From Mycobacterium mantenii (GTDB taxonomy: Bacteria; Actinomycetota; Actinomycetes; Mycobacteriales; Mycobacteriaceae): DNA of 64,000 nucleotides. Every line of letters starts with the position of its first letter. Position 1 is the stretch's first letter. The notes below the pieces were generated by a model. That model ran no database searches. It saw only the letters and a program-made list of their open reading frames with translations, and was not told the origin of the DNA. The translations under genes were made by a program, and so were the position numbers. The stretch covers positions 5,828,001 through 5,892,000 of the forward strand of contig NZ_AP022590.1 of the NCBI RefSeq assembly GCF_010731775.1, in the 5' to 3' direction. Shown one piece after another: positions 44,190 to 56,193 of this stretch.

Positions 44190-45292
44190 ATGAGGAGGCT
44201 GGGGCCTCGCCACATGTGAACGTGGGTTGCTGTCAGGAAGTTGGTCCTGGCCAGTAGAGCCACAGATGTGGATGGAGGCCCCAGTGAAGATTCAGCGTAC
44301 GAGTGTTGGGTTGGATGTGCACGCGCGATCGGTGGTCGGGTGTGGTCTGGATGGGGATACCGGGGATCGTCTATTGCGGTGGACGAGCCTGGATCCGTGA
44401 GCATGAGCGGTGGCTGCGTCGGCAGCGGTTCGACAGCGCCGCGCTGCAGCTGGCCTACGACACCGCTTTCGACGCGATGCTGGCCACCCTCGAGCGCCGG
44501 GAGCGTCTCGATACCGCGATCGCCGAGATGGCCGCTGATTCGCAGTTCACCCCGGTGGTGACCCGGCTGGGGTGTCTGCGCGGGGTGTCCACGCTGACCG
44601 CGTTCGGGCTGGCCGCCGAGATTGGTGACTGGTCTCGGCTGACTGGCCGCAGTATCGGCGCCTACCTGGGGCTGGTGCCCAGCGAGTACTCCTCAGGAGC
44701 GACGCGGACCCAGGGCGCGGTGACCAAGACCGGCAATGGTCATGCCCGCCGACTGCTGGTCGAAGCCGCTTGGCATCACCGAGCCCCCTACCGGCCGGGC
44801 ACTGTGATGCGGCGCCGTTGGGATGCCGCATCCCCCGCCGCGCGGGCCCGTGGCCAGGCCGGTAATCGGCGCCTGCATGAACGCTGGATGCGTTTCGATG
44901 AGCGCAAGAAACGCTCGGTGGTGGCCAACGCCGCGATCGCGCGTGAGCTGGCCGGATGGTGCTGGTCGCTGGCCGTCCTCGACGACTGAGCGGCCCACAA
45001 ATGTCCAGATGAGTCACCGAGGTGCCGGCAAGCGTCTTGGAGTGACCCGCGTCGCCGCTATGAGCGATCGTGTTGCAACACAACCGATCACGCTCGACAT
45101 CTAGACAAGCGGACCGCTCCGACTCGAAAGTCCCGTCCTGCGGTAGCCAACCCGCGTATATCAGACTGACACGCGTCGACACGACACGCTCGGCACCAGA
45201 CAAATGACTTATCTGGTCAACGAAGCGGCGGCCATGACGACGGTTGCGGCCGCCGCTTCACCCTGCCCACTTGACAAGATGTCTCCCATATC
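44190..45292 (+). mobile_element. IS110-family element, internally deleted
   Basis: A transposase N-terminus and C-terminus are joined with about 160 residues missing. The 3' flank runs to ACTTGACAAGATGTCTCCCA, close to what I recall as the right end of a group of mycobacterial IS110 elements. No terminal inverted repeats were found, which is normal for this family. Boundaries are approximate. Confidence 0.6.
44284..44989 (+). pseudogene. IS110 transposase with internal deletion
   Basis: GTG 44284 opens VKIQRTSVGLDVHARSVVGC and runs to a TGA at 44398. From about 44400 a different frame encodes EHERWLRRQRFDSAALQLAY and the IS110 C-terminus. That includes RLGCLRGVSTLTAFGLAAEI, then YLGLVPSEYSSGATRTQGAV and TKTGNGHARRLLVEAAWHHR. 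The middle of the DEDD/C-terminal linker region is gone. It cannot make an active transposase. Confidence 0.85.
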
Positions 45293-45404
45293 AGTGGCGA
45301 TCGCAAGCGCGGCGGAGCCGGGCGCAGCGGGTCGCCACCATCGGGTCTAGTGGCGATCGCAAGCGCGGCGGAGCCGGGCGCAGCGGGTCGCCACCATCGG
45401 GTCT
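45293..45404. repeat. Perfect tandem repeat, 2 x 56 bp
   Basis: 45293-45348 and 45349-45404 are identical. The unit contains GGCGATCGCAAGCGCGGCGG and GCGCAGCGGGTCGCCACCAT. A diverged inverted relative lies at 53812-53868, so this is a dispersed intergenic family. It starts exactly where the IS110-like element appears to end. Confidence 0.95.
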
Positions 45405-45490
45405 GGCCCAGGCCCCGCGAGCATGGGGGATATGGACGAATTCTGGGTCATTTTCGTACCTAAGGCCCACACTCGACGGCCCTGTTCTCA

Positions 45491-46717
45491 CTAGCCCAAG
45501 GCGACCACGGTGTCGCCGCGCTGCTCGAGCACCCGGGATCCGATCACGGCCGGGAACACCGGTTTCCCGGCCGGCGGCGCGCTCGTCGACCGGTCCACCG
45601 GGATGTAGCGTTCGTTGGCCCCGGTGAGCGGGTCGTAGAGCCCGATGGCTCCGCTGACCGGCACCAGGAGCCGGCCGGCCATCATCACCCCTGGCCCCAG
45701 CGGCGCCGTCGTGCCGCCCGCCGCGATGGTGTAGCGCAGTGCCATCGTGCCCGCGTCGAAAACCATCAGCGAATCGCCCGTCCACCAGGTGATCAGGGTG
45801 CCCGGATGGGAAGTCACCGCCGAGCGCGACGGGGGCTTGGCCAGCGGCGTGCTCGACACGGTGGCGCCGGTTTCGTCGATCACGTCGACCCGGGGCTGGG
45901 GCGCCGGCAGGTAGACCGCGGTGGTGTTCTCCGAGACGGCCAGCACCCGGGCGCCCGAATCCGGCGCGATCCCCGGTTCGGCCACGATGTGTTGCTGGGG
46001 TTCGTCGTCATCCTTGCCGGGGCGCAGCAGCACCAACCGCAGGTCGGCCTGATTCGCGCAGCTCTCCAGCACCGACACCGCCTGCGAACTGGCCGCGGCC
46101 GAAAAGAGCTTGCATCCGGAGTGCAGTCCGCGCGTCGCCGGTTTCACCCGGGCGTCGGTCTCGCCGTAGGTCAGCATCCGGACCATGTCCGAACGCCAGA
46201 GTTCCAGCCGGGTGTCGCCGACCGACAACACCGTCATGCCGTCGGAGGAGAGCCGCACCTGCGGATCGGCGTAGCCGCTGCGGGCGGGCCCGCGACGGCC
46301 GGTGGAGCCGTCCAGTGTGCTCACCTGCCCGCAGCCGCGGTCGTCGCGGTAGACCGCGACGGCGTAGCGGTACAACCAGGTGACCCCGCACAGATCGGTG
46401 TCGCGGGCGTAGCTCCAGCGGGACTGGCCGGTGTCGGGATCGCGCCCGTCGATCCGGCGGCCCGCACCGGTGACGACCTCCCCGCCGGCCACGACCGGGG
46501 CGGTGGTTGCCGGACTGGCGGCGCTCCACAGCTGTTTCAGACCGGCCGGCACCTGCCGGGCGGGGCTCGGGTTGGATGCGGGGACGGCCGCGGGCCGGCT
46601 GGTGGTGGCCCGGGCGTCGCTGGTCCACCAGATCAGCGCCGCGACCGCTGCGACGACGACCGCGATGGCCGCGGCGGCGAGGATGTCGCCCTTGGTCCGG
46701 CGCTCGGGTCTGACCAT
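45491..46717 (-). CDS. Membrane-anchored beta-propeller-like protein (Rv3212-like)
   Basis: This protein has 408 residues. A short basic N-terminus (MVRPERRTKGD) and one membrane helix (LAAAAIAVVVAAVAALIWW) anchor an extracellular domain with repeated WD/PQQ-like strands (TLDGSTGRRGP, LWRSDMVRMLTYGE, GAIGLYDPLTGANERYIPV). ATG 46717 matches the M. tuberculosis start; the frame continues upstream into rhlE but is not needed. The role is unknown. Confidence 0.8.
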   Translation of the reverse strand: MVRPERRTKGDILAAAAIAVVVAAVAALIWWTSDARATTSRPAAVPASNPSPARQVPAGLKQLWSAASPATTAPVVAGGEVVTGAGRRIDGRDPDTGQSRWSYARDTDLCGVTWLYRYAVAVYRDDRGCGQVSTLDGSTGRRGPARSGYADPQVRLSSDGMTVLSVGDTRLELWRSDMVRMLTYGETDARVKPATRGLHSGCKLFSAAASSQAVSVLESCANQADLRLVLLRPGKDDDEPQQHIVAEPGIAPDSGARVLAVSENTTAVYLPAPQPRVDVIDETGATVSSTPLAKPPSRSAVTSHPGTLITWWTGDSLMVFDAGTMALRYTIAAGGTTAPLGPGVMMAGRLLVPVSGAIGLYDPLTGANERYIPVDRSTSAPPAGKPVFPAVIGSRVLEQRGDTVVALG

Positions 46718-46733
46718 GCGTCGGCGTGGGCTT

Positions 46734-48266
46734 TTAGTTGCTGTGCGGGGCGGCCGCTGTGGCGGCTTGCCCTTCCGCCGGCTTGCGGCGCCGACGGCGG
46801 CGTCGGGTGGAGCCGGCGTTGCCCGGGGGCGAGGCGGCAGGTGTTTCCGCGGCGGCCTCGCCGTTGCTGCTCGCGGACCCGTTGTTCGACGGGTGGGCGG
46901 TGACGGGCTGGCCGCCACGGGTGCGCCGGCGGGTGCCGGAGCGGCGCGCTGGCTTCTCCGACTTCTGCTCCGGCTTCCTGCCGTCGCGGTCGCCGGTGCG
47001 GCGCTGACCCTGCGGCTTACGGGCCGTGCCCACGGTGCCGGCGGCCTCGGCGGGGATGTCCAGTTCGGCGTAGAGGTGCGGAGAGTTGGAGTAGGTCTCG
47101 GCGGGCGCGGGGCAGTCCAGCCCCAGCGCCTTGTCGATCAGCGACCAGCGGGGCAGCTCGTCCCAATCCACCAGGGTGACCGCGACGCCGGTCTTGCCGG
47201 CGCGACCGGTGCGTCCGATGCGGTGCACGTAGGCCTGCTCGTCCTCGGGAATCTGGTAGTTGATGACGTGGGTGACGTCGTCGATGTCGATGCCGCGGGC
47301 GGCCACATCGGTCGCGACCAGCACGTCGACATCGCCGGTCCGGAAGGCCTTCAGCGCCTTCTCGCGGGCCACCTGGCCCAGGTCGCCGTGCACCGCGCCG
47401 ACCTTGAAACCGCGCTCGGCCAGGTCATCGGCCACCTTCTGCGCGGTGCGCTTGGTGCGGGTGAAGATCATCGTGGCGCCGCGACCTTCGGCCTGCAGAA
47501 TGCGGCTCACCATCTCCACCTTGTCCAGGGCGTGTGCCCGGTAGACGTACTGCACGGTGGTGTCGTGGGTGGCCGCCGAGTGCGGCGCTTCCGCCCGGAT
47601 GTGGGTGGGCTGGTTCATGAAGGTGCGGGCCAGCGTGATGATCGGGTCCGGCATGGTCGCCGAGAACAGCATGGACTGCCGGTCGGTCGGGATTTGGCGC
47701 AGGATGCGCTCGATGTCGGGCAGGAAGCCCAGGTCGAGCATCTCGTCGGCTTCGTCGAGCACCAGCACCGACAGCCCGCCGAGTTGCAGGTGATTCTGTT
47801 GGCTCAGGTCGAGCAGCCGGCCCGGCGTGCCCACCACGACGTCGGCGCCGGCGCGCAGCGCCTCGATCTGCGGTTCGTAGGGGCGCCCGCCGTAGATGGG
47901 GACCACCGACAGCGGCCGGCCGTCTTCGGCGGTCAGGTGCTTGGCCGCCAGCGTCAGGTCACCGGTGACCTGCAGGCACAGCTCGCGGGTGGGCACCACG
48001 ATCAGGGCTCGCGGTGTGCCGTTGAGCGGCCGCGCGGCGGTGCCGGCGGTGATGCGCTGCAGCAGCGGCACGCCGAAGGCGAAGGTCTTGCCCATACCGG
48101 TGCGGGCCTGGCCGATCAGATCGTCGCCGGCCAGCGCCATCGGCAGGGTCAATTCCTGGATGGCAAAAGGGCTTTCGATTCCCTTTTCGGCAAGTGCGCG
48201 CACGATTTCGTCGCGGACGCCGAGTTGGGCAAAGGTCAGTTCAGTTGTGCTGGTGAGTGTGGTCAT
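46734..48266 (-). CDS. rhlE: DEAD-box ATP-dependent RNA helicase
   Basis: This protein has 510 residues. The Q-motif ([20 protein letters not shown]), Walker [13 protein letters not shown], the DEAD box [15 protein letters not shown] (FSATMP) and [10 protein letters not shown] are all present. The C-terminal 130 residues form a basic Arg/Pro/Ser tail typical of RNA-binding extensions. ATG 48266 ([12 protein letters not shown]) is chosen. The 280 bases upstream hold its promoter region; I see no other gene there. Confidence 0.93.
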   Translation of the reverse strand: MTTLTSTTELTFAQLGVRDEIVRALAEKGIESPFAIQELTLPMALAGDDLIGQARTGMGKTFAFGVPLLQRITAGTAARPLNGTPRALIVVPTRELCLQVTGDLTLAAKHLTAEDGRPLSVVPIYGGRPYEPQIEALRAGADVVVGTPGRLLDLSQQNHLQLGGLSVLVLDEADEMLDLGFLPDIERILRQIPTDRQSMLFSATMPDPIITLARTFMNQPTHIRAEAPHSAATHDTTVQYVYRAHALDKVEMVSRILQAEGRGATMIFTRTKRTAQKVADDLAERGFKVGAVHGDLGQVAREKALKAFRTGDVDVLVATDVAARGIDIDDVTHVINYQIPEDEQAYVHRIGRTGRAGKTGVAVTLVDWDELPRWSLIDKALGLDCPAPAETYSNSPHLYAELDIPAEAAGTVGTARKPQGQRRTGDRDGRKPEQKSEKPARRSGTRRRTRGGQPVTAHPSNNGSASSNGEAAAETPAASPPGNAGSTRRRRRRRKPAEGQAATAAAPHSN

Positions 48267-48546
48267 GCGTGGGTAGATAGCCTCTCGGTGACGTATCGGT
48301 TGGGGTCGGTATTTCTCTGTCGCGGTCACGCGCGCACGAGTTCCGACTCCGAATACGTCGCCGAGTCGCCGGCCCTGGCTCAGTCTGGGAGGGCCCCAGT
48401 CAGGGCGGGCCAGCTGTGCACGCACATTTCGCCGATAGCGGCTTGAAAAACAATTACGGCATAAATACAGCCGCCATCTACCTACATGATAGCTGGTCGA
48501 CAGCTGGCTCCCATTTCGCGCTAAGTCAGCCGACTACAGTGTTGCC

Positions 48547-49266
48547 ATGACCCGGCCCTCCTGCGAGCCCTCCCAAGCCGACCCGGAAGCCGACCGCATC
48601 GGCGATTCGCCCGCCCCGCGGCTGTCGGCTGATCACCCGGGTGTCAACGAGTTGTTCGCGGTCCTGGCCTACGGCGAGATCGCCGCGTTCTACCGGCTCA
48701 CCGACGAGGCGCGGATGGCCCCCGACCTGCGCGGACGGATATCGATGGCGAGCATGGCCGCCGCCGAGATGCAGCACTACGAGCGGCTGCGCGACGCGCT
48801 GGAAAGCCGCGGCGTCGACGTGGTGCCGGCGATGTCCAAGTACGTCTCGGCGCTGGAGAACTACCACCGGCTGACGATGCCCAGCACGTGGCTGGAGGCT
48901 CTGGTGAAGACCTACGTGGGCGACGCCCTGGCGGCTGATCTGTACCTGGAGATCGCGGACCGCCTGCCCGACGAGGTCGCCGATGTGGTGCGCGCGGCGC
49001 TGGCGGAGACCGGGCACTCGCAGTTCGTCGTCGCCGAGGTGCGCGCCGCGGTGACCTCCAGCGGCAAGCAGCGCAGCCGGCTGGCGCTGTGGTCACGCCG
49101 CCTGTTCGGCGAAGCGATCACCCAGGCCCAGTACCTGCTGGCCGACCACGACGAGCTGGTCGACCTGGTGATGGCGGGCGCCGGCGGCCTGGGCCAGCTC
49201 AACGCGTTCTTCGACCGTCTGCAGCACACGCACGACCGGCGCATGCACGAACTGGGCCTGAGCTGA
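48547..49266 (+). CDS. Ferritin-like-fold protein (Rv3210c-like)
   Basis: This protein has 239 residues and is all helical. Carboxylate and His residues of a ferritin-like di-iron fold are arranged as AYGEIAAFYRLTDEA, ASMAAAEMQHYERL, VGDALAADLYLEI and LAETGHSQFVV. It resembles the tRNA hydroxylase (MiaE-like) group, but the reaction is not known. It starts at ATG 48547 and is divergent from rhlE. Confidence 0.78.
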   Translation: MTRPSCEPSQADPEADRIGDSPAPRLSADHPGVNELFAVLAYGEIAAFYRLTDEARMAPDLRGRISMASMAAAEMQHYERLRDALESRGVDVVPAMSKYVSALENYHRLTMPSTWLEALVKTYVGDALAADLYLEIADRLPDEVADVVRAALAETGHSQFVVAEVRAAVTSSGKQRSRLALWSRRLFGEAITQAQYLLADHDELVDLVMAGAGGLGQLNAFFDRLQHTHDRRMHELGLS

Positions 49267-49297
49267 TCCTCAGCGCAGCGGGTCGCGGCGATAGGGC

Positions 49298-50032
49298 TCA
49301 GCGTGCGCAGGTCGCCATGTTCGAGTTGTTGCCCGACGCGATCACCCGCTGACCGGCGGCGTTGAAGATCGAGCAGCTGAGCTGACCGTAGAAGCTGGTC
49401 GCGACGACCGATTCGGTCTGCACGCCCGGGTTCAGCACCACCACCTTCGACCACGGCAGCGACACGTTGAACTCGGTCTGCGGCACGCCCCGCGCGTCGG
49501 TGTAGACGATGTTCACCAGGTCCAGCAGCTGCTTGGTTCCGTTCACGCTGTAGACGACGGTGCGCGGGTTCAGCGCGGCCGTCGGCGGTGCCGCAGCTAG
49601 CGGCGGCGCGACGGTGGGCGCTGCCGCCGAAGGCGGTGCGGTGGGCGCGGCGCTGGGTGTGGTGACCGTGGTGAAGGTCTCGGCCGGCAACTGGGACGGG
49701 CCGGGGGCGGCGCTGGGCGGCACGGATGCCTTGGTGGTCGCTGGCGCCGAGGTCACCGGGTGCGGGACCGGCGCACCCAGCGTGGCCTTGGTCGACGCGC
49801 TGTCGCCGCTGTTGATGACGACGGCGGTGGCGATGGCGCCCAGGGCTACCACCGCTCCCACGATCGCCGTGGCGGGACGCCAGCGCGAGTCGGCCGGCCA
49901 GCCCGTCCAGTTGTAGTCGGCGTTCAGGTAGGGATCGGTATCGCAGGCGTCGTCAACGTCGTCGTCGGGGTAAGCCCGGATCCTGTCGTCGAGGTGCGGC
50001 AGTGTGGTACCCATGGTGCCGAAGTTAGCCAT
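49298..50032 (-). CDS. Membrane protein with MmpS-like C-terminal domain (Rv3209-like)
   Basis: About 244 residues. An acidic N-terminus, one membrane helix (PATAIVGAVVALGAIATAVVI), an 80-residue Pro/Ala/Thr linker and a C-terminal beta domain are visible. The domain VVYSVNGTKQLLDLVNIVYT, LPWSKVVVLNPG and GQLSCSIFNAAGQRV resembles MmpS proteins, which act with MmpL lipid transporters. No mmpL gene is adjacent. ATG 50032 is chosen; an ATG at 50014 is possible. Confidence 0.75.
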   Translation of the reverse strand: MANFGTMGTTLPHLDDRIRAYPDDDVDDACDTDPYLNADYNWTGWPADSRWRPATAIVGAVVALGAIATAVVINSGDSASTKATLGAPVPHPVTSAPATTKASVPPSAAPGPSQLPAETFTTVTTPSAAPTAPPSAAAPTVAPPLAAAPPTAALNPRTVVYSVNGTKQLLDLVNIVYTDARGVPQTEFNVSLPWSKVVVLNPGVQTESVVATSFYGQLSCSIFNAAGQRVIASGNNSNMATCAR

Positions 50033-50237
50033 GTGAAAACACAGATCGGCTATCGCGCGGGTGTGTGAGACAACCTGCAAGCGAATCGTTATCGGGCTGC
50101 GACCGTGGTCCCGCTTTCGCTGACCGCGAAGTGTGGGGCTGTAGGCGGTGGTGGTCAGCCGCGTCCACTAGCCTCTGCTGACAGGGCTGGGACTGCAACA
50201 CCTGCGGAAAGCGTCAATACCCATGGAAGGGGTGACC

Positions 50238-52409
<2,172 letters not shown>

Positions 52410-52411
<2 letters not shown>

Positions 52412-52534
52412 CCCGCCGACGATGTGCGCCGCGCGGCGGCGTAAGGAGGAGGCGGGCAATCGACCCAGCCCGCCGACGATGTGCGCCGCGCGGCGGCGTA
52501 AGGAGGAGGCGGGCAATCGACCCAGCCCGCCGGC
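52410..52534. repeat. 57-bp tandem repeat (MIRU-like), two units and a partial
   Basis: 52410-52466 and 52467-52523 are identical, and a truncated third copy (AGCCCGCCGGCG) follows. The first unit begins within the TAG stop of the DUF3152 gene. Each unit contains ATGTGCGCCGCGCGGCGGCG and the ribosome-site-like TAAGGAGGAGG. It lies just before moeB1 and could be a length-polymorphic, translation-coupling spacer. Confidence 0.95.
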
Positions 52535-52613
52535 GCGCGTTGCCGCGTCCCCGGCGGGCTGCTGTGATGGTGGTAGACGCTCACCGCTAGGCCGACCGAG
52601 GAGATGTTTCGCA

Positions 52614-53798
52614 GTGCCGACGCCGCTGCCGCCCCTGGTGGCACCCGCAGACCACCTGACCGGCGATGAGGTGGCCCGCTACAGCCGTCACCTCATCATT
52701 CCGGACCTGGGTGTCGACGGGCAGAAGCGACTCAAGAACGCCCGGGTGCTGGTGATCGGCGCCGGCGGCCTCGGGGCGCCGACGTTGCTCTACCTGGCGG
52801 CGGCCGGCGTCGGCACGATCGGCATCGTCGACTTCGATGTGGTCGACGAGTCGAACCTGCAGCGCCAGATCATCCACGGCGTCGCCGACGTCGGACGGTC
52901 CAAAGCCCGCTCGGCGCGCGACTCGATCGCCGCGATCAACCCGCTGGTCGACGTGCGGCTGCACGAGTTCCGCCTGGACTCCACCAACGCCGTCGAGTTG
53001 TTCGGCTGCTACGACCTGATCGTGGACGGCACCGACAACTTCGCCACCCGGTATCTGGTCAACGACGCGGCGGTGCTGGCGAAAAGGCCCTACGTGTGGG
53101 GCTCGATCTACCGCTTCGAGGGCCAAGTCTCGGTGTGCTGGGAGAACGCGCCGGACGGTCGCGGACTCAACTACCGGGATCTCTACCCCGAGCCGCCGCC
53201 GGCCGGCTCGGTCCCGTCCTGCGCCGAAGGCGGGGTGCTGGGCATCGTCTGCGCCTCCATCGCGTCGGTGATGAGCACCGAAGTGATCAAACTCATCACC
53301 GGGATCGGCGACTCCCTGCTGGGCCGGCTGATGATCTACGACGCGCTGGAGATGAGCTACCGCACCATCGCGATCCGCCGGGATCCGTCGGACGCGTCGA
53401 GGCCGAAGATCACCGAGCTCGTCGACTACGAGCAGTTGTGTGGCGTGGTGCCCGAGCCCTCGGCGCACGAGGCCACGTCTTCCATCACCCCGCGGGAGTT
53501 GCGCGACTGGCTGGATTCCGGCAAGAAGCTGGCCCTGATCGACGTGCGTGAGCCCGTGGAGTTCGACATCGTGCACATCGACGGGGCCCAGCTGATCCCG
53601 CAGTCGTCGATCAATTCCGGTGAGGGGCTGGCAGAGCTGCCGGCCGATCGGCTGCCGGTGCTGTACTGCAAAACGGGGGTGCGCTCGGCCCAGGCGCTGG
53701 AGGTGCTGCGCAAGGCCGGATTCGCCGACGCGGTGCATTTGCAGGGCGGGATCGTGGCCTGGGCGCAGCAGATGCAACCCGACATGGTCATGTACTGA
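52614..53798 (+). CDS. moeB1: Adenylyltransferase/sulfurtransferase MoeZ-type
   Basis: This protein has 394 residues. The N-terminal ThiF/MoeB domain adenylates sulfur-carrier proteins: VLVIGAGGLGAPTLLYLAAA, VDFDVVDESNLQRQ, DGTDNFATRYLVND. The C-terminal rhodanese domain has the catalytic Cys in VLYCKTGVRSAQ. It supplies activated sulfur for molybdopterin and cysteine or thioamide pathways in mycobacteria. GTG 52614 follows GAGGAG. It matches Rv3206c. Confidence 0.93.
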   Translation: MPTPLPPLVAPADHLTGDEVARYSRHLIIPDLGVDGQKRLKNARVLVIGAGGLGAPTLLYLAAAGVGTIGIVDFDVVDESNLQRQIIHGVADVGRSKARSARDSIAAINPLVDVRLHEFRLDSTNAVELFGCYDLIVDGTDNFATRYLVNDAAVLAKRPYVWGSIYRFEGQVSVCWENAPDGRGLNYRDLYPEPPPAGSVPSCAEGGVLGIVCASIASVMSTEVIKLITGIGDSLLGRLMIYDALEMSYRTIAIRRDPSDASRPKITELVDYEQLCGVVPEPSAHEATSSITPRELRDWLDSGKKLALIDVREPVEFDIVHIDGAQLIPQSSINSGEGLAELPADRLPVLYCKTGVRSAQALEVLRKAGFADAVHLQGGIVAWAQQMQPDMVMY

Positions 53799-53811
53799 CC
53801 GAAAACGGCTG

Positions 53812-53868
53812 TCAGACGGCGGCGACCCGCCGCGCGCGGCTTCGCAGCACTTGCGATCACCGCTTGTT
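53812..53868. repeat. Inverted diverged copy of the 56-bp intergenic repeat
   Basis: The minus strand reads GATCGCAAGTGCTGCGAAGC and later GGCGGGTCGCCGCCGTC. This aligns along its length with the 45293-45404 unit. It lies between moeB1 and the TIGR02569 gene. Confidence 0.7.
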
Positions 53869-53889
53869 GGACTCGTTTAGAGTACCGGT

Positions 53890-54744
53890 GTGACAGTCGA
53901 GCCACCGCCGGACCATGTGCTGTCGGCGTTTGGCTTGGCCGGCGTGAAACCCGTCTATCTGGGTGCCAGCTGGGAGGGCGGCTGGCGGTGCGGCGAAGTC
54001 GTCCTGTCGTTGGTGGCCGACAACGCGCGCGCGGCCTGGTCCGCGCGGGTCCGCGAGACCCTGTTCGTCGACGGCGTTCGGCTGGCCCGCCCGGTCCGTT
54101 CCACCGACGGGCGCTACGTCGTTTCCGGGTGGCGGGCAGACACCTTCGTGGCCGGGACGCCGGAGCCCCGCCATGACGAAGTCGTCTCGGCGGCGGTGCG
54201 CCTGCACGAGGCGACGGGCAAACTGGAGCGACCCCGCTTCCTGACCCAGGGGCCCACGGCGCCGTGGGGTGACGTCGACATCTTCATCGCCGCCGACCGC
54301 GCGGCCTGGGAGGAACGTCCGTTGGCCGCGGTGCCACCGGGCGCCCGGGTGGCCCCTCCGACGGCGGACGCCGAGCGCTCGGTGGAGCTGCTCCACCACC
54401 TCGCCACCCTGCGCAAGCCGACCAAGAGCCCCAATCAGCTGGTCCACGGGGACCTTTACGGCACAGTGCTTTTCGTCGGCACCGCGGCGCCGGGCATCAC
54501 CGACATCACCCCGTACTGGCGCCCCGCCTCGTGGGCGGCCGGTGTGGTCGTCATCGACGCGCTGTCCTGGGGGGAGGCCGACGACGGGCTCATCGAGCGC
54601 TGGAACGCCCTGCCGGAATGGCCGCAGATGTTGTTGCGCGCGTTGATGTTTCGCCTCGCAGTCCACGCCTTGCACCCGCGCTCCACCGCCGAGGCGTTCC
54701 CCGGCCTGGCCCGCACCGCGGCGCTGGTCCGGCTGGTGCTATAG
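53890..54744 (+). CDS. TIGR02569-family protein (Rv3205c-like)
   Basis: This protein has 284 residues, starting at GTG 53890. It is an actinobacterial family with a kinase-like appearance: a HGDLYGTVLF motif (about residue 186), like the HGD of aminoglycoside phosphotransferases. The usual DxD is less clear (ITDITPYWRPASWAAG). Function is unknown. It is convergent with the alkyltransferase-like gene, overlapping by six bases. Confidence 0.8.
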   Translation: MTVEPPPDHVLSAFGLAGVKPVYLGASWEGGWRCGEVVLSLVADNARAAWSARVRETLFVDGVRLARPVRSTDGRYVVSGWRADTFVAGTPEPRHDEVVSAAVRLHEATGKLERPRFLTQGPTAPWGDVDIFIAADRAAWEERPLAAVPPGARVAPPTADAERSVELLHHLATLRKPTKSPNQLVHGDLYGTVLFVGTAAPGITDITPYWRPASWAAGVVVIDALSWGEADDGLIERWNALPEWPQMLLRALMFRLAVHALHPRSTAEAFPGLARTAALVRLVL

Positions 54745-55041
54745 CGTCGGTCTGTAGAACTCGTAGCGGACTTCGCTCAGCGCGATCTTGCCGTCGGTCG
54801 CCAGCACGCCCTCGGCGCGCAACAACTCCAGCTGCCGGGTCGCCAGGTGTCGCGCCGGGCGCCCCGAGGCGGTGATCACCCGGTGCCAGGGCAGGTCCGA
54901 GGAATCGGTCCGCATGATCCAGCCGACGATGCGCGGGCTGGAAAGCCCTGCGACAGTGGCGATGTCGCCGTAGGTGGCGACCCGGCCGAGCGGGATCGCG
55001 GCGACCAGCGCACGCACCCGCTCGACTTGCTCGTCGGTCAC
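54739..55041 (-). CDS. Alkyltransferase-like (ATL) DNA-binding protein
   Basis: This protein has 100 residues with the MGMT fold: VATYGDIATVAGLSSPRIVG, then SSDLPWHRVITASGRPA. The catalytic PCHRV of alkylguanine transferases is PWHRV, with Trp in place of Cys, the mark of ATL proteins. Those bind O6-alkylguanine and direct it to nucleotide excision repair. GTG 55041 is chosen; GTG 55050 is possible. It lies just downstream of lipV on the same strand. Confidence 0.9.
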   Translation of the reverse strand: MTDEQVERVRALVAAIPLGRVATYGDIATVAGLSSPRIVGWIMRTDSSDLPWHRVITASGRPARHLATRQLELLRAEGVLATDGKIALSEVRYEFYRPTL

Positions 55042-55052
55042 CGGCGCCACGG

Positions 55053-55838
55053 TCAGCGGGCTTCCAACAGCTCGCGGGTCAGCGCGGCGACTTCGTCGGG
55101 CTTGGCGTAGGGCACCATGTGGTTGCAGTCGAAGTTCAGCAGCCGGAAATTCGCTCCCAACCGCTGCGCCAAGCCGTTGATCAGCGTGTCGGTGACATAC
55201 GGCGGCGTGGTCCGCTCGGCGCGCACCAGGACGGTCGGCGTGTTCGCCGGCGGCAGCACGGTGTCGCGGGCCAGCTCGCTCCAGTACGACATCATCGCCG
55301 GCAGGCTGACCCGCCAGCCGTAGCGCCCGCTCGCCAGCGTGATCAGATGCTCGTCGATCTCGCCGTCCAGCAGGGCCGGTTGGACATCGGACCACGAGCC
55401 GTGCACCTTTTCCATCCGCGCTTCCTCGGCGTCCGGATAGTCGGGCGAGGACAGCATCGCCTCGGCGATCTCCCGCATCCACTCGCCGTCCAGTCCGACC
55501 GCCGGGTCGAGCAGCAGCAACCCCGCCACCTGGTCTCGGCGGGTCGCGGCCAGGTGCATCGCCAGGCCGCCGCCGAAGGAGTGACCCACGATCACAACCG
55601 GGGTGTCGGGCTGCTCGTCGAGCAGCGCGGCCAGCGCCGCGACATTGGCGTCGATGGTCCACGGGGCCGCCCACGATGACCTGCCGTGGCCGATCAGATC
55701 CGGTGCGGCGATGCCGATCCCGGGCAGAAGGCCGGACAGATGCTGCCAACGCTGCCCGTGGCCGGTCAGCCCGTGCAACGCCAGGATCCGAGCCGGACCG
55801 GACGGGCCGTAGCGGTGCACGTGCAGCTTCGCGGTCAC
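55053..55838 (-). CDS. lipV: Alpha/beta-hydrolase, lipase-like
   Basis: This protein has 261 residues. LALHGLTGHGQRW (oxyanion), VVIVGHSFGGGLAMHLA (nucleophile Ser about residue 93) and a C-terminal His in FDCNHMVPYAKPDE make a full triad. It corresponds to LipV (Rv3203). The start is GTG 55838. The next gene is the ATL protein, 11 bases away. Confidence 0.88.
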   Translation of the reverse strand: MTAKLHVHRYGPSGPARILALHGLTGHGQRWQHLSGLLPGIGIAAPDLIGHGRSSWAAPWTIDANVAALAALLDEQPDTPVVIVGHSFGGGLAMHLAATRRDQVAGLLLLDPAVGLDGEWMREIAEAMLSSPDYPDAEEARMEKVHGSWSDVQPALLDGEIDEHLITLASGRYGWRVSLPAMMSYWSELARDTVLPPANTPTVLVRAERTTPPYVTDTLINGLAQRLGANFRLLNFDCNHMVPYAKPDEVAALTRELLEAR

Positions 55839-55883
55839 CCGTCGATGGTGCCAGCCGCCGCTACCTGGGGCGGCGGGTGGCCC

Positions 55884-56087
55884 TCAGGCACCCTCGTCCC
55901 AATCGTCCTCGGTGGAGACGACGTAGGCCTGCTCGATCACATCGGCCTCGTTGGCCTCACGGTCCCCCGCGGCCAGGTACTCGGTGTCCAGGCCGGTCTC
56001 GTCGTCGGAATCGGCGGGCCGCAGTTGCTCCGCCGCGTCGCCTTCAGGCGCCTCGTCGATGGGAAAACCGCGTTCGTCGTCCGTCAT
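55884..56087 (-). CDS. Small acidic protein (Rv3202A-like)
   Basis: This protein has 67 residues, about a third Asp or Glu, with no membrane segment or Cys. GGAGGG precedes ATG 56087. VIEQAYVVSTEDDWDEGA at the end is its only distinct motif. It probably stays disordered. It is divergent from adnA. Its function is unknown. Confidence 0.75.
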   Translation of the reverse strand: MTDDERGFPIDEAPEGDAAEQLRPADSDDETGLDTEYLAAGDREANEADVIEQAYVVSTEDDWDEGA

Positions 56088-56193
56088 CTGGAACCCTCCT
56101 CACCATTCTTCGGGCCGCTCCGATGTCCAGGGTAAGAGCCGGCGTCCGCGCCGGCAGTGCGAACTTGTCACACCCTGGTGATTGCATGCAGCC

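Noticed and set aside
45293..45404. Possible CRISPR array
   Set aside because: The two units are directly joined, 56 bp long and without spacers; no cas genes are in the window.
46431..48446. A 671-codon frame opposite rhlE
   Set aside because: It has the composition of a high-GC antisense shadow, and the minus strand encodes a complete DEAD-box helicase.
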